Shown piece after piece: positions 1 through 10,989 of a stretch of 64,000 bases of DNA (position 1 is its first letter; each line of letters begins with the position of its first letter). Source of the DNA: Mesorhabditis belari (Eukaryota > Nematoda > Chromadorea > Rhabditida > Rhabditidae); the NCBI GenBank assembly GCA_958450365.1, contig CAUEEP010000754.1, forward strand, positions 962,001 to 1,026,000, given 5' to 3'. The position numbers were made by a program, and so were the translations under genes. The notes under the pieces were generated by a model. It did no database searches. It saw nothing but the letters and a program-made list of their open reading frames with translations, and was not told the origin of the DNA.

Positions 1-190
1 GGGGAGTTACCGAGAGCTCCGGCTCCCTATGAGTAGACCCCCGATGCCAGAAAGTGCGCGATTGTGGGCGTGCACAGAGAACACCCAGCCAGTTTTGTTA
101 TTTAGACCCCCCTCGGCTCCCGATCTGTAAACCCCCTATGCCAGAAAGTGCGCGATTGTGTGCGTGCACAGAGAACACCCAAAGAACCCC
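1..190 (-). repeat. Dispersed ~100 bp repeat, two partial units
   Basis: Two units of a repeat containing TGCCAGAAAGTGCGCGATTG followed by a GTGCACAGAGAACACC-type motif, separated by a short GGGGTTTACAGAT-like stretch. The same unit recurs in the opposite orientation at about 1902-2265 and 37714-37965, and as a diverged single copy at 20828-20890. No coding signal. The left end is cut by the window edge. Confidence 0.8.
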
Positions 191-419
191 CATGCTTTCG
201 TTTTTTGGCTTTTTCTCAGTCATACTTTGATGAATCGGGTTCATTTATGCGTTAAAAGATGCGCCTTGAAATTCTCCATTAAATAGATCGAGGGTTTGTT
301 TGAGAAAGAGTGAGTTTAAGAGCTAAAAACATCTAATGATGAGATCCTAGTGGGGGATTTGAGTGTTGAGCTTCTGTGAAAACTTCAAAACCATCAAATA
401 TTTCAAAACCCGGCTCGAC

Positions 420-446
420 AGGGTACTATTAGAGAAAATACGGTAA
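420..446. repeat. Terminal-inverted-repeat-like motif of a DNA transposon family
   Basis: TACTATTAGAGAAAATACGG is the reverse complement of a motif seen at the ends of the element at 8032-9613 and in related stretches near 14135-14165, 37680-37700 and 38110-38137. It lies only about 33 bp before the sHSP exon acceptor, so it marks an insertion inside the last intron of that gene. Confidence 0.5.
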
Positions 447-479
447 GCGGTAAAGTAATTTACATAGAAATAAGTTCAG

Positions 480-621
480 AATGTTCATTCGTAAATTCAA
501 CCTTCCGGAAGACACGAATTTGGATGCAATTCGATCATCAATCACCGAAAACGGTGTTTTACAGGTTGATTACAGGAAAACCTTCGAGAAAAAACGTCTA
601 AGAAGAGAAGAAATGACATAA
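480..621 (+). CDS. Small heat-shock protein (alpha-crystallin family), last exon only
   Basis: After a TTCAG acceptor at 475-479 the frame reads FIRKFNLPEDTNLDAI, then a short linker and NGVLQVDYRK, ending in a basic tail (KKRLRREEMT) at a TAA at 619-621. The F-x-R-K-F-x-L-P-E and NGVL-x-V motifs are the conserved C-terminal half of the alpha-crystallin domain, which assembles into oligomers that hold unfolding proteins. The exon begins in mid-codon (one base, then ATG TTC), so an upstream exon is required. None is visible in positions 1-479, so the gene starts outside the window. The tail has no clear I-x-I motif, unlike many sHSPs. Family assignment is confident; which member it is cannot be said. 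Confidence 0.72.
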
Positions 622-1020
622 GCTAGACACGATTCGACGCAGAATTTCCCGCTCATTCCAAATCTCCTTTTCGTTTTTGATTTGAAGCACTCTGTCGAAA
701 GTTATAAAGACACTGAGCTAAAGATCTAAAGATATTAAGCTAAAGCTCTAAAGAAGAGTCTCAGCAGTCAGCAGTATCAAAATCTCCAAAGAATCATGTA
801 TTTAAAGCTTAAAATCGATTCCAAATTCCAGATCGAAGCCCCGAAACAAGGAGGACAAATCGGGCAAACTCGTTCGATTCCCATTGAACCAACTCCAAGA
901 AAATGATTTAAATTAGCATTTAACTTGTTTATCTCTAGTCTTTCTAGAAATAAATACTTCAAAAACGATTCTTTTTCATCTAAACATCACAAACATTGAG
1001 GGAAATCGTTTTTTTTTATC
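622..1020. other. Intergenic, nothing recognised
   Basis: AT-rich sequence between the sHSP stop and the 16-bp minisatellite. It holds short ORFs only and no motif I can support. Confidence 0.5.
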
Positions 1021-1024
1021 GAGT

Positions 1025-1500
1025 TTCCATGGAGCAATCACTGGCCCAAGCAATCACTGGCCAAGCAATCATTGGCCCAAGCAGTGACTGGCCCAAGCAA
1101 TCACTGGCCCAAGCAATCATTGGCCCAAGCAGTCACTGGCCCAAGCAATCACTGCCCAAGCAATCATTGGCCCAAGCAGTCACTGGCCCAAGCAGTCACT
1201 GGCCCAAGTAATCACTGCCCAAGCAATCATTGGCCCAAGCAGTCACTGGCCCAAGCAATCACTGACCTAAGCAACCACTGCCCCAAGCAATCACTGGCCC
1301 AAGCAATCACTGCTCCAAGCAATCATTGGCCCAAGCAGTCACTGGCCCAAGCAATCACTGACCCAAGCAATCACTGGCCCAAGCAATCACTGGCCCAAGC
1401 AATCACTGCTCCAAGCAACCATTCCCCAAGCAACCACTCCCCAAGCAACCACTCCCCAAGCAACCACTCCCCAAGCAATCACTGCCCCAAGCAAACAAAT
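1025..1500. repeat. 16-bp minisatellite (GGCCCAAGCAATCACT)
   Basis: About 29 imperfect copies of GGCCCAAGCAATCACT. The period is not a multiple of three, so each open frame gives a 16-residue repeat (PKQSLAQAITGPSNHW type) and long spurious ORFs appear on the plus strand. Variants (CACTGCCC, CACTCCCC) cluster at the right end, consistent with local homogenisation. No acceptor or plausible start supports translation. Confidence 0.9.
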
Positions 1501-1901
1501 TAAGCCCAATTTGTGAGTGTTAGAAGAAAGAAATTAGCAAGAAATAGCCTAGAATTTCAAGTTTCGACAATTTCGACTTTTTCTTTCTCATAAACAACAC
1601 ATTTTGGATGATTGAATTGTTGAAAAAATTGAAAATTATATAAACTTTGATGTTTTAGTCTGGATTTGATTTCTATGCTCGAATCCTTTTCTTTTAAAGC
1701 CAAATTCCTCGTAAAACTCTACCATTTCTATAGTTACTCTTTCAAATAAGTGACTTTCAAGGTTTACTATCGATTACTGTAGAGATTTAATGTGATTTCC
1801 AGCTGGCTTTACAACTAAATATCTTTTTAGAAAACATCTACAATCCAAATCGACCAAAAGCCTCTATTTTAGTCATTGTTTTTTCATTGTTTTTTAGGGT
1901 T

Positions 1902-2265
1902 CTTTGGGTGTTCTCTGTGCACGCACACAATCGCGCACTTTCTGGCATCGGGGGTTTACAGATAGGGGGCCGAGGGGGCTCTAAATAAAAAACTAGCCGG
2001 GTGTTCTCTGTGCATGCCCACAATCGCGCACTTTCTGGCATAGGGGTCTACTCATAGGGAGCTGGCTCCAAAAACGGGCTTGGTGTTCTCTGTGCACGAG
2101 CACAATCGCGCACTTTCTGGCATCGGGGGTTTACAGATAGGGAGCCGAGGGGCTCTCAATAAAAACTGGCTGGGTGTTCTCTGTGCATGCACACAATCGC
2201 GCACTTTCTGGCATCGGGGGTTTACAGATAGGGAGCCGGAGTAGGCTCTCGGTAAGTCGTCTGTC
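1902..2265 (+). repeat. Tandem array of the ~100 bp dispersed repeat
   Basis: Four units, each with a GTGTTCTCTGTGCACG motif, an AATCGCGCACTTTCTGGCAT motif, GGGGTTTACAGATAGGGAG and a short AATAAAAA-rich linker. Same family as 1-190 and 37714-37965. Confidence 0.85.
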
Positions 2266-2287
2266 CATCGATTTTCCCGGCGTCACT

Positions 2288-2755
2288 ATACCCAAATTTT
2301 TCATTTTCCCTTAAACTTGCCCATTTTCCCTTGAATTTCTCAATTTTTCCCTTAAATCTCGCCATTTTCCCCCTACATTTCCCATTTTTTCCCTTAGTTT
2401 TGCAATTTTTCCCTCAAATTTACCATTTTCTCCCTAAATTTGCCATTTTTCTGATTTTTCTCATAAATCTCCGGCTTTTTCCCTTAAATTTTCCAATTTC
2501 CTCTTAGATTTGCAATTTTTCCCCTCGATTTACCACTTTCTCTCCTAAATTTATCAATTTTTACCTTAAACTGCCAATTTTTCCCTTAAATCTCCTCTAT
2601 TTTTCCCTTAAATCTCCCAATTTTTCCCTTAAATCTCCCAATTTTCCCTTAAATCTCTCAATTTTTCCCTTAAATCTCTCAATTTTTCCCTTAAATCTTC
2701 CAATTTTTCCCTTAAATCTCCCAATTTTTCCCTTAAATCTCTTCTATTTTTGCTA
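2288..2755. repeat. ~20-bp pyrimidine-rich tandem repeat
   Basis: Diverged copies of AATTTTTCCCTTAAATCTCC. The right half is more homogeneous than the left, as in a decaying minisatellite. It ends about 150 bp before the first exon of the Clc-like gene. Confidence 0.85.
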
Positions 2756-2913
2756 CAAATCTTTCAGAAAAGCAATTCAATGTGATTTTAACCCCTTTTC
2801 AATAAAAGAAAATTTGTATCTAAACGAATTTGAAATCAAATTTGATTCCTTAACTTCAATTATGTTAAATTACTGTAACAACTTACTGTAAAAAGCTGAT
2901 TTCAGTACTTCTA

Positions 2914-5900
2914 ATGTGTCGAGATGGCCGCTTCACGATTCCCACAGCTTTATTGATCTCCTCAGCGATCATTTGCTTCTTCTCATCAATTCTATTGACC
3001 TATGCCGTCTTTTCAGTTCGTTTTTAATACTAAACTAATACTGTCTTTAATACTGTCTTTTTGAAAGCCTTGATTCTCGATCAGTTCTCGATCAGTTCTC
3101 GATCAGCCTCATTCAGCCTCATTCCAGGCCTCTTTTCGAACATTCGATGATGAACGCTTTCGACACTCGTTTGGATTGATTCGCTACTGTAAAGGTATTT
3201 ATTAGAGTTTTTTAAAAAAGCTTCTTTTTGAAAAAACTTCTATTTTAGGAAATCTATTTAGAAAAACTATCGTTATCCAACTGCGAGTTTAGTCAAATTT
3301 CTGTATCATTTGACTGACCAGGGAACCAGGGAATCAGGGAAATCTTTGAAGTTAAATTCTATTCGAATCTGATTCTGAGAAGTTAATGATTCCAAAGTGC
3401 AAACTTTGGAATCATTCGCTAACGCCAGAACTATTCCCTAAGCCTGTATGCTACGCTCTGGATCCGACGGCGTCTTTGATCTTTACAGCGGCACCTTTCC
3501 GGTAAAACGTTCATGGTTTGCTTTGCTTTTCTTCCAGAAAGTTTCCGGTAAAACTTTCCAAGAAGTACGGAAAACTATGGACGTTTTAACGGAAAGATCA
3601 AAGGTGTCATCGGAAAGATCCGAGATGTGGGAACTTTTCCCGGAGCATACAGGCTCTGGTTAAAAGCATTCCAAAACTGCTTTCAAATCCTAGCTATCAT
3701 CAGCTATTTTTGAGATATAAATCCTCAAAGTTACGCCAAATTTCATCAAACACCGAGCTAGCGAGCTTAAGGCTTTCTCGCGGGCTGAACGATCTCCCTC
3801 GGTAGTCTAATGGATAGTGGGTTAGTGTGCGGATCCACTGTCCTCCCTGGATCCTGTTTGGATCCACTGTCTTCCCTGGATCTGTTTCGGATCCACTGTC
3901 CTCCCTGGATCTGGTTCGGATCCACTGTCCTCCCTGGATCCTGTTCAGCTCCATTGTCCTCCCTGGATCCTGTTTGGATCCACTGTCCTCCCTGGATCCT
4001 GTTTCAGCTCCACTGTCCTCCCTGGATCCTGTTTCAGCTCCACTGTCCTCCCTGGATCCTGTTCCGGCTCCACTATCAATCTTTTTCTAGAAAAACATCA
4101 AAATCACCTTTTTAAGCAGTAAATAATATTATGATGTTGTTCCTGAATGACACCAAAATTTAACTGGACACATTACAATCCTTTTCTAATATCTAAATGC
4201 CTTTTAGAAGTCTATAGTCTAAACTCCACTTACAGTACCCATTCATTCGTCTCAAATTCCTGTGCAGTGTTTCTCGCGAGAAATCCGTCAAAAAGGGATC
4301 GAACCGCCGAGCAATCATCTACTTATAGCTCGTATGTTTTGAATGATTATCTATTATATAAAAGGAAAGTATCCGTTCGTTTGTCTGTCCATCACCCTCT
4401 AGATCTCAGCTTTCCGTCAACTGATTTTAAAAAACCTTTTTTGAAGCAATAGGGGATTAAAAATAAATAAATACTTACTTTTTAGTAAAAACAAGTTTCT
4501 CATCAAAAAACCACTTAACTAGGTCTTTTTTGGCGTCGTTGCCAGAGGGGGGCGTGGTCGAGGTGGTTAGCGTCGCGTCTACAAAACGATTCCCATAAGG
4601 AGGGTGTCGGGTTCGATTCCTGTCCGCTCCGAACTTTTTTTGATTTAAGTTTATCAAGCATAGAGGGAAGGATGCAATTTGAATTGCAACTTCTGGCGTA
4701 CTGAAGTCCTCATTTGTACTGTTTCTACTGTACTTTGCTGTTTGTGCATTTATACTTTAGCTAGAAGACTGTACTTGTTAGAGTAATGTACTTTGTACTG
4801 TATCTGGATTGCTGTACTTGCTAGAGTACTGTACTTTGTACCTGTCAGAGTACTGTACTTTGTACTGTATCTAGAAGACTGTACTTGTTAGAGTACTGTA
4901 CTTTGTACTTGGTAGAGTACGGTACTTTGTACCTGTTAGAGTACTGTACTTTGTACTTGTTAGAGTACTATCCTTTGTACTTGCTAGAGCACTGTACTTT
5001 GTACCTGTTAGACTACTGTACTTTGTACTTGTTAGAGTACTGTATCTAGCTTGCTGTACTTGTTACTAGGTTGTTAGTGTACTGTACTTTGTGTACATGG
5101 CCTCAATTCAGTACTAGAGGATGGGTTTAGCTTCAAGAATCGACTCCAAAGTACATTTACATTTAGTTTCACAAATCGTTTCCAGAAAGTGAGCTGATCG
5201 TTTTGATCGTCTTGGTTCTGGCAATGCATTTTGGTCTCCTCTCATCCGTCGCCTCACTCTTAGCTCTTTGCTCGAAAATGTGCGCAAAATTAAGTCGTAT
5301 TCTACTGATGCTCTCTGGTGAGTGCTTTCATCCAGTCACCAAAACAATAAATCCAAATCAACTCCCAGGCTCTTTCACTTTCCTCGGCGCCATTTTATTC
5401 TCCCATTTCTCGCACTCATCACCACTAAACTCGGCCTCATTTCTAAACGATCAAGTTCAGGTATTTCAGCTCTTTTCGACTCTTTTGGACCCTTTTGGAC
5501 TCTTTTGGAGTGAGCCAGGCGAAATTGAAATTCAAAGCTCAAGCCTAAAGCCTTTCCTTAAAGCCTTTTCTTAAAGCCTTTCCTTAAAGCCTCTTCCTAA
5601 AGCCTTTTAAACCATTAAACTCGATCTTGTTGACGATTGGATAAAAGGAAAACGATCTAATTCAACTTTTTTAGTACAAATTTGGAATGGCTTTTGGCTG
5701 GTGTCTTGTTGCTGGATCGGGCTTCTCCCTTGCACTCATTCTATCCATTGTATCGACGTTGATTGATGATGAGGTATCGTTAGAAAGCTTTTGTTTTGTT
5801 GTTAGGAAGCTACTGTAGCCTGTAGATCTTCTACCGTAATCTCCTTCTACCGTAATCTATAGATTAAGCTTTGTGTCGATCATCGATTCTTTGAATAGAC

Positions 5901-6854
5901 CAAAAAACAGAGACAAACATTGGTTTGATTGATCGTTCTTTGCGTTCTTTGCGCTTCCACGTAAACTAAATCCATCTGGCACACTCAAGCTATCGTTTTT
6001 TTCTTATCAGCTTTAGTGGCAATAGATTGAGAAAGTTTGCATTAGGCATTGGCCCTGATCGATCGTTCTTTGCGCTTCCACGTAAACTAAATCGATCTGG
6101 CACACGCAATTCCTCATTTTTCTCGTGATACCAACTCTAATGCGAGAAAAATGAGGAATTCCGTGTGCCAGATCGTTTTAGTTTACGTCGAAGCGCAAAG
6201 AACGCCCAAAGAACCATTTCTAATACAAACTTTCCCAATCTTTTGCCACTAAAAGACAAACCGATAAGAAAAAACGATAGCTTGAGTGTGCCAGATCGAT
6301 TTAGTTTACGTAGAAGCGCAAAGAACGCAAAGAACGACCGATCAAACCCATCTCTAATGCAAACTTTCCCCAGTTTTGCCACTAAGAGACAACCTGATAA
6401 GAAAAAAAGGTAGCTTAGCAAAGTACAGAGGAAAGTACAAAGGAAAGTACAAAGGAAAGTACAAAGGAGAGCAGAAAGGGAAGCAGAAAGGGAAGTAGAA
6501 AGGAAAGTACAGAGGAAAGTACAAAGGAAAGTACAGAGGAAAGCAGAAAGGGAAGTACAAAGGAAAGTACAGGGAAAAGTACAAAGTACATAGCTAACAT
6601 AAGACGGTAGCTTGCTGTAGAAGAGCTTTTCAATCTCCTTGCATTTCCAGGTGGATCTCCTTGAAACGACTCCCCTCCGACGCGCATCCACCATCAGTTA
6701 TTATCCAAGAAAAATCTCGAAACGAATCAATGAAATGATTAGAAAAAACTCGAATCGATCTCCATTCTATTCATTAAAAGAATCAAAAAATGATTCAGAG
6801 ACTCTTAAAGTCACTGAAAATCCAGCTTTTATTAACTCTTTTGCTTTCTTTTAA
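2914..6854 (+). CDS. Four-transmembrane claudin-superfamily (Clc-like) protein
   Basis: Assembled from six exons, all in phase: 2914-3015, 3128-3194, 5186-5317, 5369-5460, 5675-5773, 6651-6854; about 232 residues. Exon 1 encodes TM1 (IPTALLISSAIICFF onward). Exon 2 gives an extracellular loop ending SFGLIRYCK. Exon 3 encodes TM2 (SELIVLIVLVLAMHFG). Exon 4 gives TM3 (GSFTFLGAILFSHF) and the second loop. Exon 5 gives TM4 (FGMAFGWCLVAGSGFSLAL). Exon 6 is a basic, Ser/Asn-rich cytoplasmic tail ending at TAA 6852-6854. Size, topology and the xIRYC loop fit the nematode Clc-like family, relatives of claudins and PMP22; the family call is inference. The ATG sits nine bases after a TTTCAG acceptor, typical of trans-splicing. 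Donor 1 (GTTCGT) is weak. Introns 2 and 5 are swollen by repeats, a tRNA-like sequence and a palindrome. Confidence 0.68.
3822..4080. repeat. ~30-bp minisatellite in intron of the Clc-like gene
   Basis: Nine copies of a unit like GGATCCACTGTCCTCCCTGG plus ATCCTGTTT, alternating with a CAGCTCCACT variant. Both strands show spurious ORFs because the period is near a multiple of three. Confidence 0.9.
4551..4632 (+). tRNA. tRNA-like sequence (class II-like), intronic, probably not a working tRNA
   Basis: An A box (TGGTCGAGGTGGTTAGC) and a B box (GGTTCGATTCC) are spaced as in a tRNA with a long variable arm. The putative acceptor strands (GGGGGCG and CCGCTCC) form five of seven pairs and the anticodon stem only three, so a functional tRNA is doubtful. 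It lies in intron 2 of the Clc-like gene. Confidence 0.4.
4715..5090. repeat. ~24-bp tandem repeat (GTACTTTGTACTTGTTAGA)
   Basis: About 14 diverged copies rich in GTAC palindromes, in intron 2 of the Clc-like gene just before exon 3. Confidence 0.85.
5930..6362. mobile_element. Long imperfect palindrome (foldback element) in an intron
   Basis: Arms of about 200 bp are inverted around a centre near 6128: CCTCATTTTTCTCG at 6111-6124 against CGAGAAAAATGAGG at 6140-6153. Moving outwards, both arms carry GTGTGCCAGATCG, TTTAGTTTACGT, GAAGCGCAAAGAACG and a TTGCCACTAAAAGAC block. It lies wholly inside intron 5 of the Clc-like gene and contains no ORF of its own. Confidence 0.85.
6418..6590. repeat. 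~12-bp purine-rich tandem repeat (AAAGGAAAGTAC)
   Basis: About 14 copies directly following the palindrome, ending about 60 bp before the last exon of the Clc-like gene. The long minus-strand ORFs here (FPLYFPLYF type) are artefacts of the repeat. Confidence 0.9.
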
Positions 6855-7084
6855 ATGAAACATCTCTTTTAAACTTTTAATTTCTCTTTTTTTTTACTGT
6901 AAGAGCTCAATTTAAGAAATTAAATTTATATAAAGACTTTATTTAGAAAGAAATAAAATGCGAAAATCAAATGAATGTACTAGAAATGTACTGGATAAAG
7001 AAATCAAAAATAATGAATGGAACTTTGTTTCTTGGGAGTTAAGCACACGAAAAACACGTCTATGCGCTGCGTGTAGCCCCCACG

Positions 7085-7245
7085 GAGTCCTTGGTTCATT
7101 GTCATCTAGTCTTTTTAATGAATGGAACAGAAGAATGAATTGAACTTAGAATGAGATGAGCTTAAGAATGAATGGAACAGAAGAATGAATTGAACAGAAG
7201 AATGAATGGAACAGAAGAATGAATTGAACAGAAGAATGAAATGAA
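7085..7245. repeat. ~17-bp tandem repeat (AAGAATGAATGGAACAG)
   Basis: Around seven copies downstream of the Clc-like gene. No coding support. Between 6855 and 7085 I see only AT-rich sequence. Confidence 0.8.
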
Positions 7246-7399
7246 ACGAAACGAAGTAGCTCTTTTAAAAACAGACACAATGGATCAAACGAAACTTGTC
7301 GGGAACGGCATCTCAAACTTTAATCACACGATTTACAAGCTCTAGAGGAGATAGAGATCAGAGATAGAGACAGAAAGCAGAGATTTGATCTTTAAAGAA

Positions 7400-7795
7400 A
7401 CATTTCGACGTTAAAATGATCTCTAAACAATGATTTCGACGTTAAAATGTTCTTTAAAGGATGATTTGGATGTTAAAATGATCCCTGAACAATGATTTCG
7501 ACGTTAAAATAATCCCTGAACAATCATTTCGACGTTAAAATGATCTCTAAACAATCATTTCGATGTTAAAATGTTCTTTAAAGGATGATTCGGTTGTTAA
7601 AATGATCCCTGAACAATGATTTCGATGTTAAAATGATCTTTAAACAATCATTTCTATGTTAAAATGATCTTAAAGAATCATTTCGATGTTAAAACAACCT
7701 TTAAACAATCATTTCGATGTTAAAATGATCCCTGAACAATGATTTCGATGTTAAAATGTTCTTTAAACAATCATTTCTATGTTAAATTTTAATAT
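7400..7795. repeat. ~31-bp minisatellite (ATTTCGACGTTAAAATGATC)
   Basis: About 13 copies of a unit containing CAATCATTTCGATGTTAAAA plus a TGATCCCTGAA or TGTTCTTTAAA variant. The variants alternate in blocks, suggesting higher-order duplication. Confidence 0.9.
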
Positions 7796-8031
7796 TAACA
7801 TGTTAGATTTAAATCTCTCTCGAAAATTTGAAATTAGTTTAAAATGATTGTTAAATATTAATTTTCGAGCGACGTCGCATTCCAATTGACATCACCGCCA
7901 TTTGGGGGTAGTCGATGGGAGCGCCGCGTCGTCGTTTCTTTTTCATTTTCAAATCATTTCTTTTTTTCGTCGTTTCTTTTCGTTTTCAAATTATATATTT
8001 GTTTTTTATTTCTTTTCATTTCAAATCATTT

Positions 8032-9613
8032 ACCGTATTCTCTCTAATATTGGGTTGGGGAGAATGAGTCGGCGCCAAACTTTAAAGGGACTTTTTGCAC
8101 ACATAAAGCCTTCTTTAAACATACGTTTGGTTGCATCAAAAGGATCCACTATTTCTCTACAAAATCACTTTTGAGAGATTCCACAAAGCTTTTCTTTCGT
8201 GGAGTTTATGAACTTGCAAACGCAGCTGGTTAAAATGGCGGTACTTGTGGAGTATCCGGGGGGGTCTTTCAATATCCGGGGGGGTAAGATTTTAAGATCC
8301 GGTGGGGTAAAATTTTAACTTTTTTATACTTTTTTTTTTTTACTTTTTGGCCATTCTGCTACTTTTATCAATCTTTTGCACCTATCGCTTTCAGAGTTTA
8401 AAAGAAGAACGAAAATATTGCTCATGATCTGATTAATGGTCTAAAGATCAATAGATTAACGCAAATTCCGTGAAATTTTACATTTACTTTTACATTTACA
8501 ACGAAAACGAATAGTACCCACCCCCTCGACAGTCGCGAGTCGCAAAAGTTTTAGTATTCATTTTTCCAAAGCGCCTGTACTTTCAAAAAATGTGCTTTGG
8601 TACAAAAATGCCCTGCATTTCAGCTATTTTTTGATATCTAAGGCGCATTGTAGCAAAACCAGGCGAGAAACACCGTTTAAAGTAAGAAACCGCACCGTCA
8701 TTATGGGGGTGGGGTACTATTACAGTATTTACGGTAGGCTTTGTAACTAAAAATGAAATTCTTGAGGCAAATGTTTAACCTTTTGTTAAACCCTTAAACT
8801 TAAACCTTTAAACTTATATCATTTTACGTTAATTTTAGCGTTTTAAATAGAATTTCATCAATTTAGTGTGAAAATGTTTGCCGCCAACCAGGATATTATC
8901 AACATTTCTAATAATGACATAAAAAAAATTTTGTAGAAGTTACGTTTTTGATCGAGTATCACCTCGAATCACGTAATCAAGTAATCACCTCAATAAATTG
9001 AATATCTTTACATTTGAAGGGAAATTGCCACCAAATCACTTAAGCGGCTGAATATCTTTAAAAGGGGTCGTGTATAACGTATATAAAATTTTACCCCCCG
9101 GATCTTAAAATTTTACCCCCCCCCGGATATTGAAAGACCCCCCCGGATACTCCACAAGTACCAAAATGGCAAAGAGTCCGACTCATCATTTGAACAGTTT
9201 CTTTCACATAAACCTTCTTTGGTGTTTATATAAAAAAGATAGAGCACATTCAATTACTTAAGTTGCCAAATTTGCAGGAAGATCCCACCAATGGTTTTCT
9301 CTAGATCACAGTTTGTAGTTTTTGTGAAAAAATGACTTTTTCTTGAGCGGAGGCGCTGTTTGAATTTTCTTTTAAATGTCATTTTGTAGAGAATTAGTTA
9401 ACCATTCTACTCATAGTAGTGCGATATCAAACGCATATTATTTGACGAAGTCGAATAGAAGTTTTAGACATTTTTTTCATTTTCGGCGCCGACTCATTCT
9501 CCCCAACCCAATAGTAGTGCGCACTACTATTTTTTGAGCCCCCTCCTGGACCGCAATACTATTAGAGAGTGCACTACTATTAAAGAGTGCACCTCTATTA
9601 GAGAGAATACGGT
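8032..9613. mobile_element. Non-autonomous DNA transposon-like element with ~45 bp terminal inverted repeats
   Basis: The left end ACCGTATTCTCTCTAATA continues to TTGGGTTGGGGAGAATGAGT and CGGCGCC. The right end carries the inverse: GGCGCCGACTCATTCTCC, CCCAACCCAATA, then TATTAGAGAGAATACGGT. The interior shows no transposase ORF. A second inverted-repeat element is nested inside (8243-9168). The terminal motif recurs elsewhere in the window. Confidence 0.75.
8243..9168. mobile_element. Nested inverted-repeat element with G-rich termini
   Basis: Terminal arms of about 75 bp: ACTTGTGGAGTATCCGGG with three G-runs at 8241-8310, inverted at 9085-9165 as CGGATACTCCACAAGT. The G/C homopolymers differ in length between the arms. 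The interior includes ATTTTACGTTAATTTTAGCG-type AT-rich sequence and no ORF. Outside the inner arms the outer element's left and right interiors are unrelated, as expected for an insertion. Confidence 0.7.
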
Positions 9614-9710
9614 ATTTCTTCGTCGTTTCTTTTCATTTCAAATCATTTTCTTTGTCAGATTAATTAAAATTATTATTTTATTCGATAAATTTGATGTTTC
9701 TCTTTGAAAT

Positions 9711-10095
9711 GAGCACGTGTGGCTGACTGGTTAAGTGTCTTTTATCTTAATCGGAAGGTCGAGGGTTCGAACCCCACATGCGACATGGTCACCCCCTTCG
9801 GATTTCCTTTCCCTTCGGGTTGAGAGGTTTTCTGGAGGGCAGTCTGGTGGTTGTGGCCCCAGTTCTTTAAAGTGACAAGCCACTCCCTCACCGTCATCTT
9901 CCCTTCACCACCAAAAAAGCTATTTAGTTCCCCATTGAGCTTAGGGTTAAGGAGCCGTCTGTCATGACGTGGGTTAAGTTAAGATATAGCCTAGTATTGT
10001 GTGTGTCGTTGTATTGTGATTGATATATTTCGTGTATGCGATAAATTCACCACTGGTAGCCCCAGTCGGTATTTTTTTTTTAAATAAGAAAGAAA
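9711..10095 (+). mobile_element. SINE-like retroposon with tRNA-like head
   Basis: The head at 9711-9785 has an A box (TGGCTGACTGGTTAAG) and a B box (GGTTCGAACCC), with partially pairing ends GCACGTG and CACATGC. A body of about 300 bp unrelated to tRNA follows, ending in a poly-T/A-rich stretch near 10070-10090. This head-body-tail order is that of a tRNA-derived SINE. Target-site duplications are not clear by eye. Positions 10095-10990 beyond it are AT-rich with nothing recognised. Confidence 0.5.
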
Positions 10096-10989
10096 TCAGT
10101 ACTTTGTGCCATGTTTTTGATTCTTTCACTTTTCCTTTTACTATTCTAGGGGTAATCGAGGGCGCTGAACACGAATTTGACAGTTTTAGTATAGGTTTTC
10201 AACTGAAAAACCGTTGAAAATCGTTTCGGCACGTTGAAAATTACCTATCTAGGCGAAGGACACTTTTTTTTCTTCAAAACTTATCAGTTTTTGAGTCTTT
10301 TTCTATTAGTTTATCAATAAAACCTATAAATAATCATTTCTTAAGCCCAAAAAACGTTCTGCTTTCTTTTCAGCTAGAAATTTGCTTAAATTTAAACTCT
10401 TTCTATTCAATTTTTAATGTTTTTAACTGATTTTTTAAAATCTAGCTTATAAAAATCACTGTTTTCTATGGGTTTTTGACTTTATTTCTTCGAAAAAGGC
10501 AAAAATTCGCAAATTTCTTTTAAAAAAATCAAATCTTTATCTAAAAACGTTGAAATTTCACATAAAAACGCAATTGCAACGAAGAAAACGAACCGGTACT
10601 TGACACTGGCACTTTTATCGGGGGGAATTGTTTGATAAAATTGATTAAGATTGATAAAATTGGTAAAGATTGATAAAATTGATTAAGATTTAAGTAAGAT
10701 TTTGAAGTCGTTTTTACAAAATAATAGAAAGAAAAAGCAAGTGTACACGCGGGGGAAAAGAGCTCGAATTTTGTAAAAGGACACAGCAAAGGTTTCTCTA
10801 TTTACACGACAAAATTTCCATATTAGGCACCCGATTTAATAGAATTGTGAATAGAAAATTGGAAAAGGATAGAAAGGATAGAAATAATAAAATTAACAAA
10901 AAAAATCAATGAAATCAAAGAAAATCAAAAATTTCAAAAATTTCAAATTTGGGAAAAAAATCAAAAAAAAATGAAGAAAAATAAAGAAA

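Noticed and set aside
996..1503. Plus-strand ORFs of 71 and 143 codons
   Set aside because: They lie wholly in a 16-bp minisatellite; no acceptor, start context or domain.
6137..6694. Minus-strand ORF of 185 codons rich in Phe/Leu/Cys
   Set aside because: Translation of a 12-bp tandem repeat and of a palindrome arm, antisense to the last Clc-like exon.
7279..7347. Short frame starting MDQTKLVGNGISNF
   Set aside because: Only 21 codons, no acceptor or neighbour exon found.
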